DNA from: Enoplolaimus lenunculus
Taxonomy: Eukaryota > Nematoda > Enoplea > Enoplida > Thoracostomopsidae
Assembly: GCA_030248215.1 (NCBI GenBank)
Contig: JASANG010000939.1
Coordinates: 1 to 64,000 of the forward strand
Direction: 5' to 3'
DNA length: 64,000 bases
The notes under the pieces were generated by a model. That model searched no databases. It was not told where the DNA came from and saw only the letters and a program-made list of their open reading frames with translations. A program made the translations under genes and the position numbers. Below, piece after piece: positions 1 through 12,300 of the stretch (positions are counted from its first letter, which is position 1; every line of letters begins with the position of its first letter).

Positions 1-552
1 GTGTTATACGGGTTTCGGGTTGGGGATTTATAATAAACATTTACCGGCCGCGTTTTACTAAATCAGAGCGATACGCATACATCGAGATAAAGAACATAAC
101 AGGCGATACAGGATACCGGCTTAAGTCTAAATCACGAACTTCTCACAGTTTCCTTTGCCAGTTCTTTATTAGAGGAACTTGTCTTTATTTCAGCTTGTAT
201 AAACCTGATATCACCAATTTTAATCATTCGTGTTACCCCATAAGTAGGTATATAAATTTGGAGACGGTCACTAAGGTGACGCCACAGCATTTAAAAAAAT
301 TGAATTATACGAGAATGTTTTTTCGAAATTGTTGCACCATTCGACAAAATTCTATCGAAGCCAAACAGGCAGCCGTCCAGCTACAATTTGGAATAGACCT
401 AAAAGTATATTTTGGATCTGACCTTTTAAATGACAGCATATACAATTTTTATATTTGTACACGTACACAATAAAGGTCAAACAGATGTAATTAGGAACCT
501 GAAAAGAATACAACAAACTTCCCACCTTGCAACAAATCTTAACGCGTTATAG
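1..552. other. No gene recognised
   Basis: AT-rich sequence with one short unrecognised open frame (195-473) that shows no family motif, no signal peptide and no clear splice sites. I see nothing else in this stretch. Confidence 0.5.
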
Positions 553-1346
553 CAGGGTACAACCGGAGGTGAAAAAACAAGAGCTGGAAATCAAGAAATC
601 GTCCTGTAGCAGGAATTGGAACAGGGGGTGAAGTAAAATGAACTACTAAAAGTGATTTAAACTTGTTAAATTAAACCATAATCTTGAAATTTTAGGCATG
701 AAAATTAGCTGAAACGATGTCCAAATTCACCACGTAGATTTGTGAAAATTTCAACACTCAAATTGTTGTCAATATTTTGTTTTTGAGCTTCATATTTGTG
801 TACTTTTGGCACCTGTGTTTAAAAACTTCCCATACTTCATTACCAGGGTGCAAACGGAGGTGAGAAATGCCGGAGCTGGAGGTCAACGAAACTTGCCGGA
901 GCCGGAGGTGAGGCAAAATTAGGTAGTAAAAATCATGGCTAAGGTAATTATAGCCAATATCTGCAATATGTTGTTAAGTAAGTTGTTTGGTTGTACGCCG
1001 CGAAATTTCGGAAAGTCTCCTGAAAATTGTGACAAAAGTAAAACGATACGCGCTGAACAGATAAATTTTGCAAAATTATGTAAAATTTTACTACCGAAAT
1101 TGCCGGACCCTCCGGCAAAAATTATACCGGAGCCGGAGACCGATTTTCTGTCGGAGCCGGAGGCAGATTTCCGGTTGTACCCTGTTAATTACACCAACAA
1201 ACTGAAGAAGGACAGCTTTAATAAAAATACGAAAAATGACACACCTCAATTACAAGAACATCCGACAAAAACTACCAGAAGCTATAGGCTCAAGGTCGAT
1301 TTTTCGCTGGTGCCAGAGAGGAGGCAAATCTCCGGCTGGTACCCTG
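553..1346. mobile_element. Outer hAT-like miniature element, interrupted
   Basis: The left end at 553 reads CAGGGTACAACCGGAGGTG and the right end at 1346 is the inverted form (CCGGCTGGTACCCTG). No transposase is encoded. A second element of the same family (844-1184) sits inside it. Removing the insert leaves about 450 bp. The flanking 8-mers (cgttatag and cttaatct) no longer match well, so this is an old copy. The open frames at 935-1351 and 1236-1445 run across element ends and are not taken as genes. Confidence 0.55.
844..1184. mobile_element. hAT-like MITE nested inside another
   Basis: Terminal inverted repeats CAGGGTGCAAACGGAGGT and the matching right end CCGGTTGTACCCTG bound a 341-bp element without coding capacity. 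The flanking 8-mers ttcattac (836-843) and ttaattac (1185-1192) differ at one base, which fits an 8-bp target-site duplication as made by hAT-superfamily transposases. The interior closely resembles the copy at 9032-9357. Confidence 0.75.
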
Positions 1347-3411
1347 CTTAATCTTCATCCTATAAAAGTACACCTTATGTTGAAAGAACAAAATTCACAT
1401 GAGGTTATCTCCGTGTCTACGAACCCCAGACGTGTAAGAGCTTAAATTTTGAACACAAATATCGTCCCACGTTGAGAGGCGTATGTTTTATTCGCGAAAC
1501 AGCAATAGTGCCGGAGAGCAGCATTTTCTATACTGTTTGTGCGTACGCGAACATTATTAAACTTTGTTGTTTATATTTGAGGTTTGGTTAGCAAGATCGC
1601 TTAGTGCTGGGGTGCAGGGGCGGAAGCATTCTGATAAAATCAATCTCAGCAAAAGTATTGCTGTCCGTTTTCAGTTTTCCTACGAAAATATACATTTCCC
1701 CCATTTTCCCGTTTCCCATAGGTTACAGTTCCGATCTAACTAATTTGCACCGTCGGAAAAATTTGATTTGCGTACCGTTTTCCCAGCGAAAAATTGCAGC
1801 TGTCCCGTTTTTCCGTTTGCCCGAAACAAAGCTGTGCGTCGCATTTTCCCATCTGCCCGTAATACTGTCGACAAGAGCATATGAATTTGCCCCGATTATC
1901 ACTCCTGTATCTTTCTTGCGGTCCCGCAGGAAAACGGTACGCCCGTTAAAGTTTCACTGACCTAGATATCAATGGTTGATATTAGATATTCACGACCCCT
2001 GGCCTTAAGTATGAATCATTAAGAACGACAAGACATTTTAATGTGCGCGACCCTGACGCGACTCCCCTTCTGTAAGCTTGAGTGGTTTTGTCTGTCCTGA
2101 CTTCGGTTTCGGTAATCGAGACAATTTCGGTAATAAAATTTTTGTATTTTTATTAAAGTTGTTCCCTTTTCTTTGGAAAGTTGATTTCAAACTTTGAGCC
2201 AATTTTGAAAGCGTCACGTCTCACAGATTTCTCAAAAACGAAACTTATGAACTGCTTGTGACAAAATTTTGCAAATTATTCCGGAAATTTGCAAATTCAG
2301 CATTTTATGGTCTGGTTTTTCTTGTTGTGGGACTCTAATACACCCCACGTGTTGCAATTGCGACAGTATGACCGGTTTCGTGCGCAAAATAGAAATGTTC
2401 AAATTAGTTCAAATGGCATGAAAATTTGAAAATTTACACCGAATAATGTGTCATTTTTTTCTTTGTTGTGGTCCAAACAAGCACAGCATGTATTCGGTGA
2501 ATATTAATAGCGTTTTGTTTTGCTTCACAAATGGCTCTTGGTGATCATTAATAGCGTTTTATTTTGCTTCACAAATGGCTTATTTCATTTTATTGTTTCT
2601 CGGCGTACAAAAGTGGCTTTAAATTACCGTTTTATTCTTGATACGGTCCTTGCACTATCCTAACTATATGAGAGCCTGTCCACTATCGTAAGCCTAAACC
2701 TAAACGTAAACCTAATCCTGCCAGTCTCTAAGTCCTTCCAATCACCATTTCTCCCATTGGGCAGGCTTGTGTACTCAATTAGCATGAAACTGCTTCTTTA
2801 AACGTTTTAACGCTATTCACCTAAAAACGTCGTGCGCTGGTTCGTGAGGTACTTACATAGGTTATATACCTAACACACAATTGCACTGATTCCTGACTTT
2901 TCAAAACTAGATCATGTCTGAACGTGAAGTGGTGAATCGCACAGTTACTTCCTCAAAGGTAACCATTATTAAGTGATTGAACGCCACAAATTAAAACAAA
3001 CTACCGACCACTTTCTGCCAAAATTACTGAAATTCCGGTCACAAAAATTTTGCACCCTTGAAAATGTGCCCACCGGGCAATTTTTCAAATAAAAATGTGC
3101 CCCCTCCCCTGGGCGAATTTTCATATTAAGATGTGTCTCCCGGTTAAATTTTTATAGAGAAAGTTAACGAAAAACTACCCCCTTTTCCTGACGTAAAGCT
3201 GCACTACTACCAACAGCGATTTAGAGATTTGGATTTTCATCTCCGATTCGTGGAATAGTGTTTCAAATGCGCCTCTTGGAAACTGTAGTCAAAAGTTTTG
3301 CCTTCGGCTTTAAGACATACAGACTACTTATATCCTAGAATCTCCCAAAAATTGCACCAAAACTTAAGAACAAACTCACTTCACGATTCAATTTTTGCAA
3401 AACAGATAATT
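1347..3411. other. No gene; repeat scraps
   Basis: No convincing coding sequence. There is a 43-bp-spaced direct duplication at about 2503-2585 (attaatagcgttttgttttg, then a near-identical copy), a short degenerate run of CCTAAA/CCTAAG at 2690-2724, and C/T-rich imperfect repeats at about 1640-1950 and 3050-3200. The open frame 1604-1960 is low-complexity and rejected. Confidence 0.5.
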
Positions 3412-3507
3412 TCGCTACCAAAATTGCCTTAATTTCTGGTAAAAATTCTACAAAGCCGGAGGTCGATTTTTAGTCAAAACCGAAGGCAGACCTCTGGTTG
3501 TACGCTG
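3412..3507. mobile_element. Truncated 3' end of CAGGGT MITE
   Basis: About 95 bp resembles the right half of the elements at 844-1184 and 9032-9357, ending in GACCTCTGGTTGTACGCTG. The left end is missing. Confidence 0.45.
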
Positions 3508-4553
3508 ATAAATATGGCCCATACATTGACGTCGGATTTAAGGTTAAAACTATCTTGTACTTGGGCTTAGGAATATGCTTATACCACTGTTACGCTTTTC
3601 ACAATAACATGACAGGAAATATTGTGGAATTTTCGCATTTTGCACTGCACAGTGGGTTGTTTTTAACAAGAACGCTGAGATACTGCATCTAAATAATTCG
3701 CAGAGTGCAATCTTATACGCGTAAGCATTGTACAAAACTGTTTTCGGTTTCGGCAAAATTAGTACCAACGGCTTTGGTACAGTCTCTGCCGGAAGTTCCG
3801 TCGTCGACTGTTTTACATTTTCAATAACCAGTTTTTTATGTTCTACAAACACCTGCGTCGAACACTTAATGTGCAGATTAGTGTTGTGCAATAGTAATTA
3901 CCATTTTTGCTACTGGCCGGCTGGTGGCCACCGGTCTGTTTGACCGGCCGTCCAGTCATTGGCCGGCGGCTGGTCAAACATATAAATTTTAAAAATTATC
4001 AAGCATTAAGCGCTGTCATTTCTTATTTATAATTCGCTATTTCGTTATGTTTGGACAGCTTAGCTCTTATAATTTGTATTGGAAGGCGGGGAAGGGCAAA
4101 TTTTAATAAGGTGTGAAAGTTTATAATTTCACACTTAAAAGATGCAAGTGGGCGGGAAACGTGTTCAAGTCCAAAAGGGTTAATAATATTGTGGACTGTA
4201 ACGGCGCATTTCAAAAACTTATTCAACGAGTCTGATATGGAAATACACCACTCTGAAACCACAACTGGTCGTAGTGCAGCATTATATCACGCAAACTAAA
4301 ATTACTTGGGGCAAATTGTTATGAAGGAGGCACTTTTTCACTAAGTTTCTCTATGAAAATTTGCCCCGGGAGCATATTTTCATGGGAGCAAAAATTTTCG
4401 TGAGACCAGTTAAATTCTGGTCGCAGCCAAAAGACCGAACCACAGCGTTTCTCTTAATAATATAGAGTTGTTTTATTTTAATATTTGAAAAGTTGTTGAA
4501 CAACCCATCACCAGTAAAATGTTCCTGACGGGCTAATAAAACCACTAATCGTT

Positions 4554-4559
4554 TTTATT
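4554..4559 (-). promoter_or_regulatory. Polyadenylation signal of globin gene
   Basis: A perfect AATAAA on the minus strand lies about 42 nt beyond the stop codon of the globin-like gene. This supports the 3' end chosen for it. Confidence 0.5.
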
Positions 4560-4600
4560 TAACGCTACATTTTTTCAAATTTTGTCATCCTCATTGTATT

Positions 4601-5759
4601 CTATGAATGAAGTTTTTCTGCTATTATGAACTTTTGCGTCGCTAAATAGCGTGCAATTTTTATTTCAGCTTGGTATCCTAAATGCAAATGGTCGACGACA
4701 TAGCTAACAAATATTGCCCACGCGCGCAATGCTTCACGAAACCATTTATCTCGAACGATAAATCCAGTGCAGTATTCCAGTAAATGCAACGCAAGCGAAT
4801 CCCAACGTTTTTGTTGCGACATTTGCCCGCTGTCAAAGTACATAAGCGATCGACCAACCTGTAATGGCTAATTAAAAGAGCAACGTTTATAATGCACAGA
4901 TTTTTGTTATACTAATATTTGTAGGTTATCTTGTCGACTTTGCCAGCACAGTTAATAGGCAACAAATGGTACATTGCAAATGAACCGTCAGAAGTTTTAC
5001 ATATTGGGTTATCATTTTCATAATTTCGATTTTGTATCAACTTAACGGCAGGGTGAAACCGGATATCCGTTTCCGTTATAGAAATACCGGAAGTTCTGCT
5101 GTTTTATGCTTAAAATTAGTTACAAATGACGTGTATACCTAACACTGTTGCATAACACACATGCTGAGATTGTTTTGTGAAAACATAATTACAAAATTCA
5201 TCAAAAAATTTTAAAAATTTTGGCGCATCCGCTATTTTTTCTTCAAAATTTTAGAAAGCGAAGTGAATATTTGCATGTCTCAATTATGCTGGCAGAAAAA
5301 TAAACATCCTTGGAACTTTTAGACTTCAATATTTGTTTTACATTTTCGTTTCCGTTACTTTGATCACAATCCGTTTGCGTTATTATTACCATCCGTTTAC
5401 ACCGTTATTAACGGTGCAAACATAAAGTATTAAATGTATAAATATATACCTGACACTCGGAGAGTTACAAATAGGAGAAAATAAGTCACCTGTATAAAAG
5501 TAACTTTCAGTCGGTCAGGAGAGTCCAAATATTTCATAGAATGATCAATGGTTTTTGCCAATAATCGAACCATGCTAAACGTAATATTATTTAGATCGTG
5601 TTTTGAATTAGACGAAATGCTGCTGAAGTACCGATACATGCGAATAGTATTTTGATTTTTTTCGTCTTCGTCTGGAGTTAAATGTTTCCATGTTCCGCGA
5701 ATGATGGCCTGAAATTTGATAAAACCTTTGTCAATGTTAGCGCTTCCTTCCCCCAACAT
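4601..5759 (-). CDS. Globin-like protein, two exons (5759-5490, 4858-4601)
   Basis: Spliced product is about 175 aa. Exon 1 encodes an A-helix start (IIRGTWKHL), a B-E region and an E/F stretch ending KYLDSPDRLK. A phase-0 intron (5489-4859) has donor CAG|GTGACT and acceptor CATTACAG. Exon 2 begins VGRSLMYFD and contains KRWDSLALHLLEYC (G helix) and a typical nematode-globin H helix, REALRAWAIFVSYVVDHLHL then GY. The Met at 5759 follows an in-frame TAA; an alternative acceptor TTTCAG at 5708 could mean the true start lies upstream. In nematode globins the F helix reads LG-R-x-H; here it reads VGRSL, so the haem-binding proximal His (F8) seems replaced by Leu, and the distal E7 position looks like Met. 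Family assignment rests on the helix pattern and Trp/Gly-Tyr landmarks. Haem binding is therefore doubtful. A MITE occupies the intron. Confidence 0.6.
5049..5406. mobile_element. MITE in the globin intron
   Basis: Left end CAGGGTGAAACCGGATATCC, right end CCATCCGTTTACACCGTT. Flanks cttaacgg (5041-5048) and attaacgg (5407-5414) match at 7 of 8 bases, consistent with a hAT-type 8-bp duplication. Related 3' halves occur at about 32880-33138 and 41830-42035, ending in TATACCCTG and TACACCCTG. Confidence 0.6.
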
Positions 5760-8125
5760 GTGTTACTTGACCAGAAACAATGCTAGGAAGGAAATTCGTT
5801 ACAAAAGTTTATTTTTGGAATGCTGTAGCCAACAACCAGGCTCTTGAGAGAATGAAAGAACCATTTAAAATATTAATATAATCAGAGACAGTCCAGGCTG
5901 TATTGACGGATCCAGTTGTTCTCGGTTAATTTGAGGTTGCTCGAGGACCCACTTCCAATCTCACCCTCTAGAGAATGACAAATTCAGCGTGGGTGGCAAA
6001 TTGTTGTACAGAAAGGGTAAACCACTTATATAGCGGAACTTTAGAATTGTAAGGAGCGAAGAGCTTAATTTAATTGCTTTTTTTAATTACCTTTCCCTGA
6101 CAGTTTTATCACCCCAACTAGACAATTTGATTACTTTTAAGCATGTTATTTCAATGCAAATGGTTTACGTACATGTAACGATAAATTTTTAATGCTTCAT
6201 TCGTAGTTCTATTATGCGTGATAAAAATATTTATTTTTCTTCTGCCTTGAAAAGTGTCGGACAGTCCTTGAGTGTTAATGGGGTGGATGCCGATATGTTT
6301 TCAGACAATGAAAGTGTATGAACGGAGGGACCGCGAAGTTTTTAAGACATGTATGCAGACTACGACGATCGCCGAAACTCTGGAAATCGCATAATTAAAC
6401 ATTATAGACCACTGTGCCAGTAAACATTTTAGAGAGGTACATTTTTAAAACAAATCTACGATCGCGAGCAATAATCCAGATTTATTTTAAAACTGCTCAA
6501 TTTTGCTTAAACTATTTCAGGTAGGAGCTGTGCCAGGGGGTGCAGATTCTGCGGTTGCAACGTTGCAGTGCACGTTGAGACCGGGACTGTATGCTATGAA
6601 TATATTAAATAACCTAGTTTACACCCTGTCTCCTACTGTTAACTTGACCAAGAAATATTGATGGGCACTGTTGTGCGCTGTTTCCTTGGAAAAAAGGAAA
6701 TTTTCTATAATTAATATTGGTTCATTGATATACTCCTTTTAATTAGTAGCGGTGAGGTCTTCTTATAAACCCCAAATTGTGCTTAAATATTTAAGAATAA
6801 ACATCTCTTGTACACTTGCCCTTTTACTTATTCTAGGCTATTAACACTAACGCTTAAAATATTTAGACTACAGACTGCTGTCGGTTGCACTGCATGTGCT
6901 TTTTAAAGCTGAAATCTGACAAAGTAAGCAAATGTGTTCTCATGTTAGACCGGCTCACACATGTTTAAAGAAACGACCGATGCACGGGTGTTTACAATTG
7001 AAATATAACCTTTCTAAAATTCTTAAAAAAATTTTATAGGTTTGAAGAATGCATTGCAATAGTCAAAAAATGAGCTTAGTTATGCCCGTGGGAATTTGTT
7101 TCCTAATGTTTCATTTAGGAATAACCTATGAACAACAAATTTTAAAACTAAGTGTAGCGAGAAATTGAAAATTTATGAAGATTGTTTTATTTATAAATGA
7201 TGGTTGGTAAGGTTTTATTTCACTTAAAATAGATAAAACTGTCTGACAAGTGAGTGTAAAAACGTTTAAATTAGGCTCCTTTGCTCCTTAAGATTGAAAT
7301 GTATATAAGTATAGTAAACAAAATCAGAAAAATGAAACAATCAAATACATATAAACGTAACGAAAATTTATTTTAGCGTTTGCTAGATTGAACATACTTA
7401 AAAGTAATAAAACTGTCCGCTTAGGTAATAAAACTATCTAGTAATTAATAAGCAATTAAATTTCGTTCCACGCTTCTTATGAGTCAAACGTTGCTCCAAT
7501 GCTACTTTAACGTACCTCGAAATTCACTCTACGTCCGAACAACGCGCTAATCATTAAATTGATGTTATGTTTTTAATGCAGGTATTAAAAAACGAACATT
7601 TTATAACGCAGAAAAACTTCTGCATGAAGCTTCACCTTTTCGAAATGGGATATTGTGAGGCAAAAAATTTAGCGAGCGAACAGAGCGAGCGAGAGAAAGT
7701 TTTACGTCTATGTGTCACCGGAATAATATTGAAATGCTTGAACAAGACCTGAGATGGAATAGGGAAGTGAAAAACTCACTAGGTTGAAGTCAGTGTCAGT
7801 GTACATAATCGCTATGCAAATTTTTGATTTTACATAAATACAGTGGGTGGGATCCGATCGCTAGATTCCCCTAGATTCGCGCTTGCTAGCCTATTTGCAG
7901 CCCAAAAGGCCATCTTTTATTGTACTTGGTTTTGGGTTACGCTTGTTTGCTTCGGAGACTACTGCACTGTTTTGTTTCACAATTTTCAACAATAGTTTAC
8001 TTCTAGTAACGAAATTTTACTAGTTTGCTACAACACTTCAAGCTAATTTTTACACAACTGTACGTGTGAATATACTCGGATATATTTCGTCGTGTTGCTG
8101 GCCCGTTAAGCTCCTTTCTATTGGT
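5760..8125. other. No gene recognised
   Basis: AT-rich intergenic DNA of 2.4 kb between the globin gene and the next minus-strand ORF. One unremarkable open frame (7567-7752) includes a GAGCGA/GAGCGAGC simple stretch. A minus-strand AATAAA at 7916-7921 could serve the ORF at 8126-8848. Confidence 0.45.
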
Positions 8126-8848
8126 CTATAAAAACATGATTTTAACCTTTTGATAAGCAGTTAGGCTTCCAATACTCGCCAAGTGATTGTGTTTCCCATT
8201 GTCGAACATTTGAGGGTTTTGAAGAACGTTTCCGGCTTCTACTAAAGGATCGGCTCGTTTGACTGTTGGTATGATAGTGATTGTTTGTTGTTTGGTGCCT
8301 GATCGTGTTGTTGTTGTCGTTGCCTTTAATGTCTGTTTGGATGATTCTTGACTGCGATCGTTGGACTGCTTTGCGCAGTCGATAAAGCTTGATTTCGACT
8401 TTGGAAAACTGGTGGAATTAGTCGTTTTGAATTTGTCCAAAGTAGCGTAACTTGATGATTTATCTGTTGAGATATTTGAACTTGGTTCGAAATCTCTTTC
8501 AATCAACGGTATATCGTCGTCCACATCCACCAGTTGAGTTTCATTGTGTTTTAACGACGGTTCCTGCTTTGCTACGACATAATTGTTGTTGCAGTCGCGG
8601 TTTGCGCTGATTAATGCCAATTCATTTTCGCAGTTGTTCGTGATGGCTGGGGTATTATCATATGAAACCATTGGTTCAGCGGAACATGCGACTTTTGTAC
8701 GACGCGAATTAAAGTTTGAACCGCGAAGAAAGCGACTTGCGAAACTAAAGCGTTTGCAATTCTGACGATCAGGTGCGCGTAGTTTGACCGATTTTGACGG
8801 CCACAGCTCTTCAAATTTCATGCTTATTCGACTTGTCCACTGTTTCAT
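8126..8848 (-). CDS. Hypothetical Ser/Thr-rich protein or exon
   Basis: An open frame of 240 codons begins ATG at 8848, 24 nt after an in-frame TAA. I do not recognise the family. The N-terminal 60 residues are basic (KRFSFASRFLRGSNFNSRR), followed by Asn/Ser-rich sequence, an acidic patch (DVDDDIPLIERDFE), a Ser/Lys-rich part and a Thr run (KATTTTTRSGTKQQTITI). No signal peptide or membrane segment is visible, so an intracellular, largely disordered protein is likely. Near the end, AAAAG|GTTAAA could be a weak splice donor after SLTAYQK, in which case this is the first exon of a longer gene. An AATAAA lies about 205 nt downstream, which fits a terminal exon instead. Its length and lack of repeats make it unlikely to be chance. 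Confidence 0.45.
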   Translation of the reverse strand: MKQWTSRISMKFEELWPSKSVKLRAPDRQNCKRFSFASRFLRGSNFNSRRTKVACSAEPMVSYDNTPAITNNCENELALISANRDCNNNYVVAKQEPSLKHNETQLVDVDDDIPLIERDFEPSSNISTDKSSSYATLDKFKTTNSTSFPKSKSSFIDCAKQSNDRSQESSKQTLKATTTTTRSGTKQQTITIIPTVKRADPLVEAGNVLQNPQMFDNGKHNHLASIGSLTAYQKVKIMFL

Positions 8849-9031
8849 GGGAGTATGGGGTGGTTTTTATGCGGGAAAAAGAAAAATTACGTACCTAATA
8901 TTGTTTATGTCATTTGTAATGTATTGTACCTGTAAAGAAACGGAATATGCCCATATTGGCACCATCAATAAACTATTTCTGCCACAGAATCCGCGCGAAA
9001 AGAAGCCAGTTTAAGTCCGATATGTTACTGG

Positions 9032-9357
9032 CAGGGTACAACCGAAGGTGAAAAATACCGAAGCCAGAGTCAGAGCCGGAGGTCAACGAAACTTGCCGGA
9101 GCCGAAGCTGGAGCCGGAGGTGAGGCGAAATTAGGTAGTAAATATGATAGTTAATTAGTTAATTTTAGCCAATATCTGCAATATGTTTTTAAGTAGTTTG
9201 GTTTTCCGCTAATTTTAAGCGAAATTTCGGAAATTCTTTCCTGAAAATTGTGACAAGCAAAACGAAACGCGCAAACAGATAAATTTTGCAAAATTATGCA
9301 AGTTGGCAAAAATTATACCGAAGCTGGAGCCGGAGGCAGACCTCCGGTTGTACCCTG
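9032..9357. mobile_element. hAT-like MITE with perfect 8-bp duplication
   Basis: This 326-bp element starts CAGGGTACAACCGAAGGT and ends ACCTCCGGTTGTACCCTG. It is flanked by identical 8-mers gttactgg (9024-9031 and 9358-9365). No transposase. It shares its interior with the copy at 844-1184. The perfect duplication suggests fairly recent movement. The overlapping open frames 9296-9541 and 9303-9488 are element sequence, not genes. Confidence 0.85.
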
Positions 9358-9365
9358 GTTACTGG

Positions 9366-12300
9366 TTTATAAAGGTTCAAACTATCAAATTCATCACACG
9401 ACCAAGTGTAAGCTTGGCTTTATGTGTTTGTCTCAGATTCGTTTTAAGACTTGGTGTTCACGTCAAACAATCTTATACTTCGTATTAAATGTCACCAGGG
9501 ATGTCATAGGTAGGAATTTTCAAATAACACCATCCCGCTGATAATGTTCGTGGGGATCCCAGTGGAGATCTCCGCCTCCCCGCCAACTTTCAGACTTGGC
9601 AGATATTTTTTGACAGAAAGAACTTGCAGCTGCAAATTGTAACTTCAAGTTTGTTCGAAAACACTCATTTGGCATCATGGAATGTTAGGGTCTTGCAGAT
9701 TAAAAAACGTTAACAGCACAATGTATTATGTATTGTTCAACTCACCTAGAGGGGCATCGGCCGAGTTTTAATGAGCAGGGGCGTGCGTAATCACGTGTTT
9801 AAAAGTGAGGATCCGAGTAGTCAAAACACAAGAGCCTGAGTACTGAACAAAATATAAGCCCATTTGTTTAGTTTACATATTCTCCGTACGCGCAAAGCGC
9901 GAAAGTTTTTGAAATCTTCGATTTTGATTTTTCTATTTTCGTAGTTACTCTAGAAAATATAGCATTGAATTAACAGTTAAGTGATGCTTGGTAATGAACG
10001 CAGTTTACCATGGACAATTGCCGAGAAGTAGAAAAACTACTGAACAAATATATGTAACATTCTAAATTACAGAGTATGTATGTTAAACCTCGGGGCGGGA
10101 TGAGGATCCATGTCAATTTTGAACTGATACCCACCCCACCCCGCATCCCATGGGGACCCCCATCCCCATGACGTCCCTGCATATCACTGGTTTACATGGT
10201 ATCTGTGAATGATGCGTTGTGCCATGATAGCATAGCAAACGTAAATCGTTTTATTCGTACGTTAACTGTTAGTGGAAAATTATTTTCACGTGTTAATCAA
10301 CTGAAAACCAGTATTTTGAGGTTAACCGTCAATTGAAAAACCAAATTTCAGAGTATCCATCATTTGAAAATAGAATTTTAAATTCACTATTACGTGCTGC
10401 GTGCGGCGCTGGTCAGCGTTGTGCAGGTGCGACCCAACTTTCCAAACGTAGCTGTTCATTACATACATGGGCAACTGTCAATTATAGCAAATTTCAAAAA
10501 CTTCGACAATTACTAACGCAAACCTTCTCCTAAATAATTAAAACGTCATTAATTTCCCAAATTGTGAACGGTGCTCACTAAAAATATACTTAAAATCAAG
10601 CAAAACTGCTGCCGAAATAAGCGTCGGTTTTACTTACTATAGTACTTAGCCAAGTTTTACTTAAATTTTCAGCCGACATAAGATTCTTAGTTTTACATTT
10701 ACATTATTAATCAGCAATTGGCAGCAGTAGTTTTACTTATTTGCATTAATTCAGCAAAGATTTACTAGATATTTAGGACGTATAGTTGTCAACACAAAAC
10801 AGGGCAAAATTAAGGTATGACCGTAGCTGTCTGTAAAATGAAATTACGAAACTAGCAAATGTTATGTGTCAATTGCCTATGTTAAAATCCTCCGAGCGTT
10901 TACGCCGTTGGACGAGGCAGAATTGTGAGTTGGTCACAGGTCAGGGTGCTAATATGTTGGAAATACGTACGAGTCCAGTTAGAGGTTTCGAATTATATTT
11001 TCCTGTTATTTCAAACAAACCCATCACCTGGCCTGGACAACCTCTTTTAACCACGGATTGGTTGCAACAAAAGAGATTAAACCAAAGTAGGGTATATTGA
11101 ATATTGCGAGCGAGTTTTCATCATATTTTGAACATAGAATGACTTTTTCGTTTTACCAGCATACTAACGTTTTTCATTTAAATATAAACAAAATAGGCTT
11201 TAAAGCAGACTTCCGACGTCATCCATTAAACGCAAAGCAAGTCAATTTAGTTAATTTACGGATATGAAAAAATAATTATTTTTTGCATATTTATTGCTTT
11301 GCTTTGCTAAATAACATTTTTTACAATCTAAATAGCTACAAACAGTGTGCTTCATTAATTTTTGAAATACACAATGCTAGAAGGCTGCATACATATGTAT
11401 ATTTCGCAGGCCAATCTGCTATTATATGTAATAACAATGTGGCATAAGCTAGACTGCTATTGAACTTATGGACCAATCAGATTTGATTATTTGAACAGAC
11501 AATACCGTCAACCAATCAGTGTTGGTATTACATCACTGTTGTTTTGTGAGATCTGATAATCGTAAATTGGCCCAGGCCAAACTGCTTGCTTCGAATAGCA
11601 GATTTCCCTATGCCAATTAGTAATTGGCCTGAATACTAGATTGGCGTACGACATATACATAAAACATCCATATGAAATTGTGCATGATTTTACAAAACTT
11701 ATTGTTGTTTGGTGCGTTTCAAAATTGTCCAAATTTTGTAAAAAAGAAGGGTAAAACCAAAAGCTTTAACAACACCTTCCTCCGGCTCCGGCAAATTTTG
11801 TTGGCCTTCGGCTCAGGTATTTTTTCCTCCGGTGACAGCCTTATATATAGCTAAATGTGTATATATCTATATACATTATATATAATGTATATATACATTA
11901 TATATACATTACATATAATACATAACAAAACTTAAATCTAGGATTCTTGGCAAAACACAACAGATTTAGTAGATTTAAATCTAGCATTTTAGAAGATTTA
12001 TAAGCCGAGTCAACACGTTGCTAATTAAAGCCTAAACATATTTGGACTTCTAAAAAAAGAAAACGTGATGTTCTCCGAAATGTCATTACTTGTATAGCAG
12101 TTTATTTGTTATTTTTCAAGAATAAACCTAGTTCATGTGTTCATTTGCACCAAAATTGCATTTCAAATATAAATTTTTGGTAAATGCTCTACTAATTTAT
12201 TTCGCTATGATTTTATTTGGCCAGATTCAAAACGAAAGTTTTGATAATTTGCCGTCTACAATGGGACAGATTGTGCAGCTGCCATTTCTTGTACACGATG

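Noticed and set aside
935-1351. 138-codon plus frame
   Set aside because: It spans two nested MITEs and their ends.
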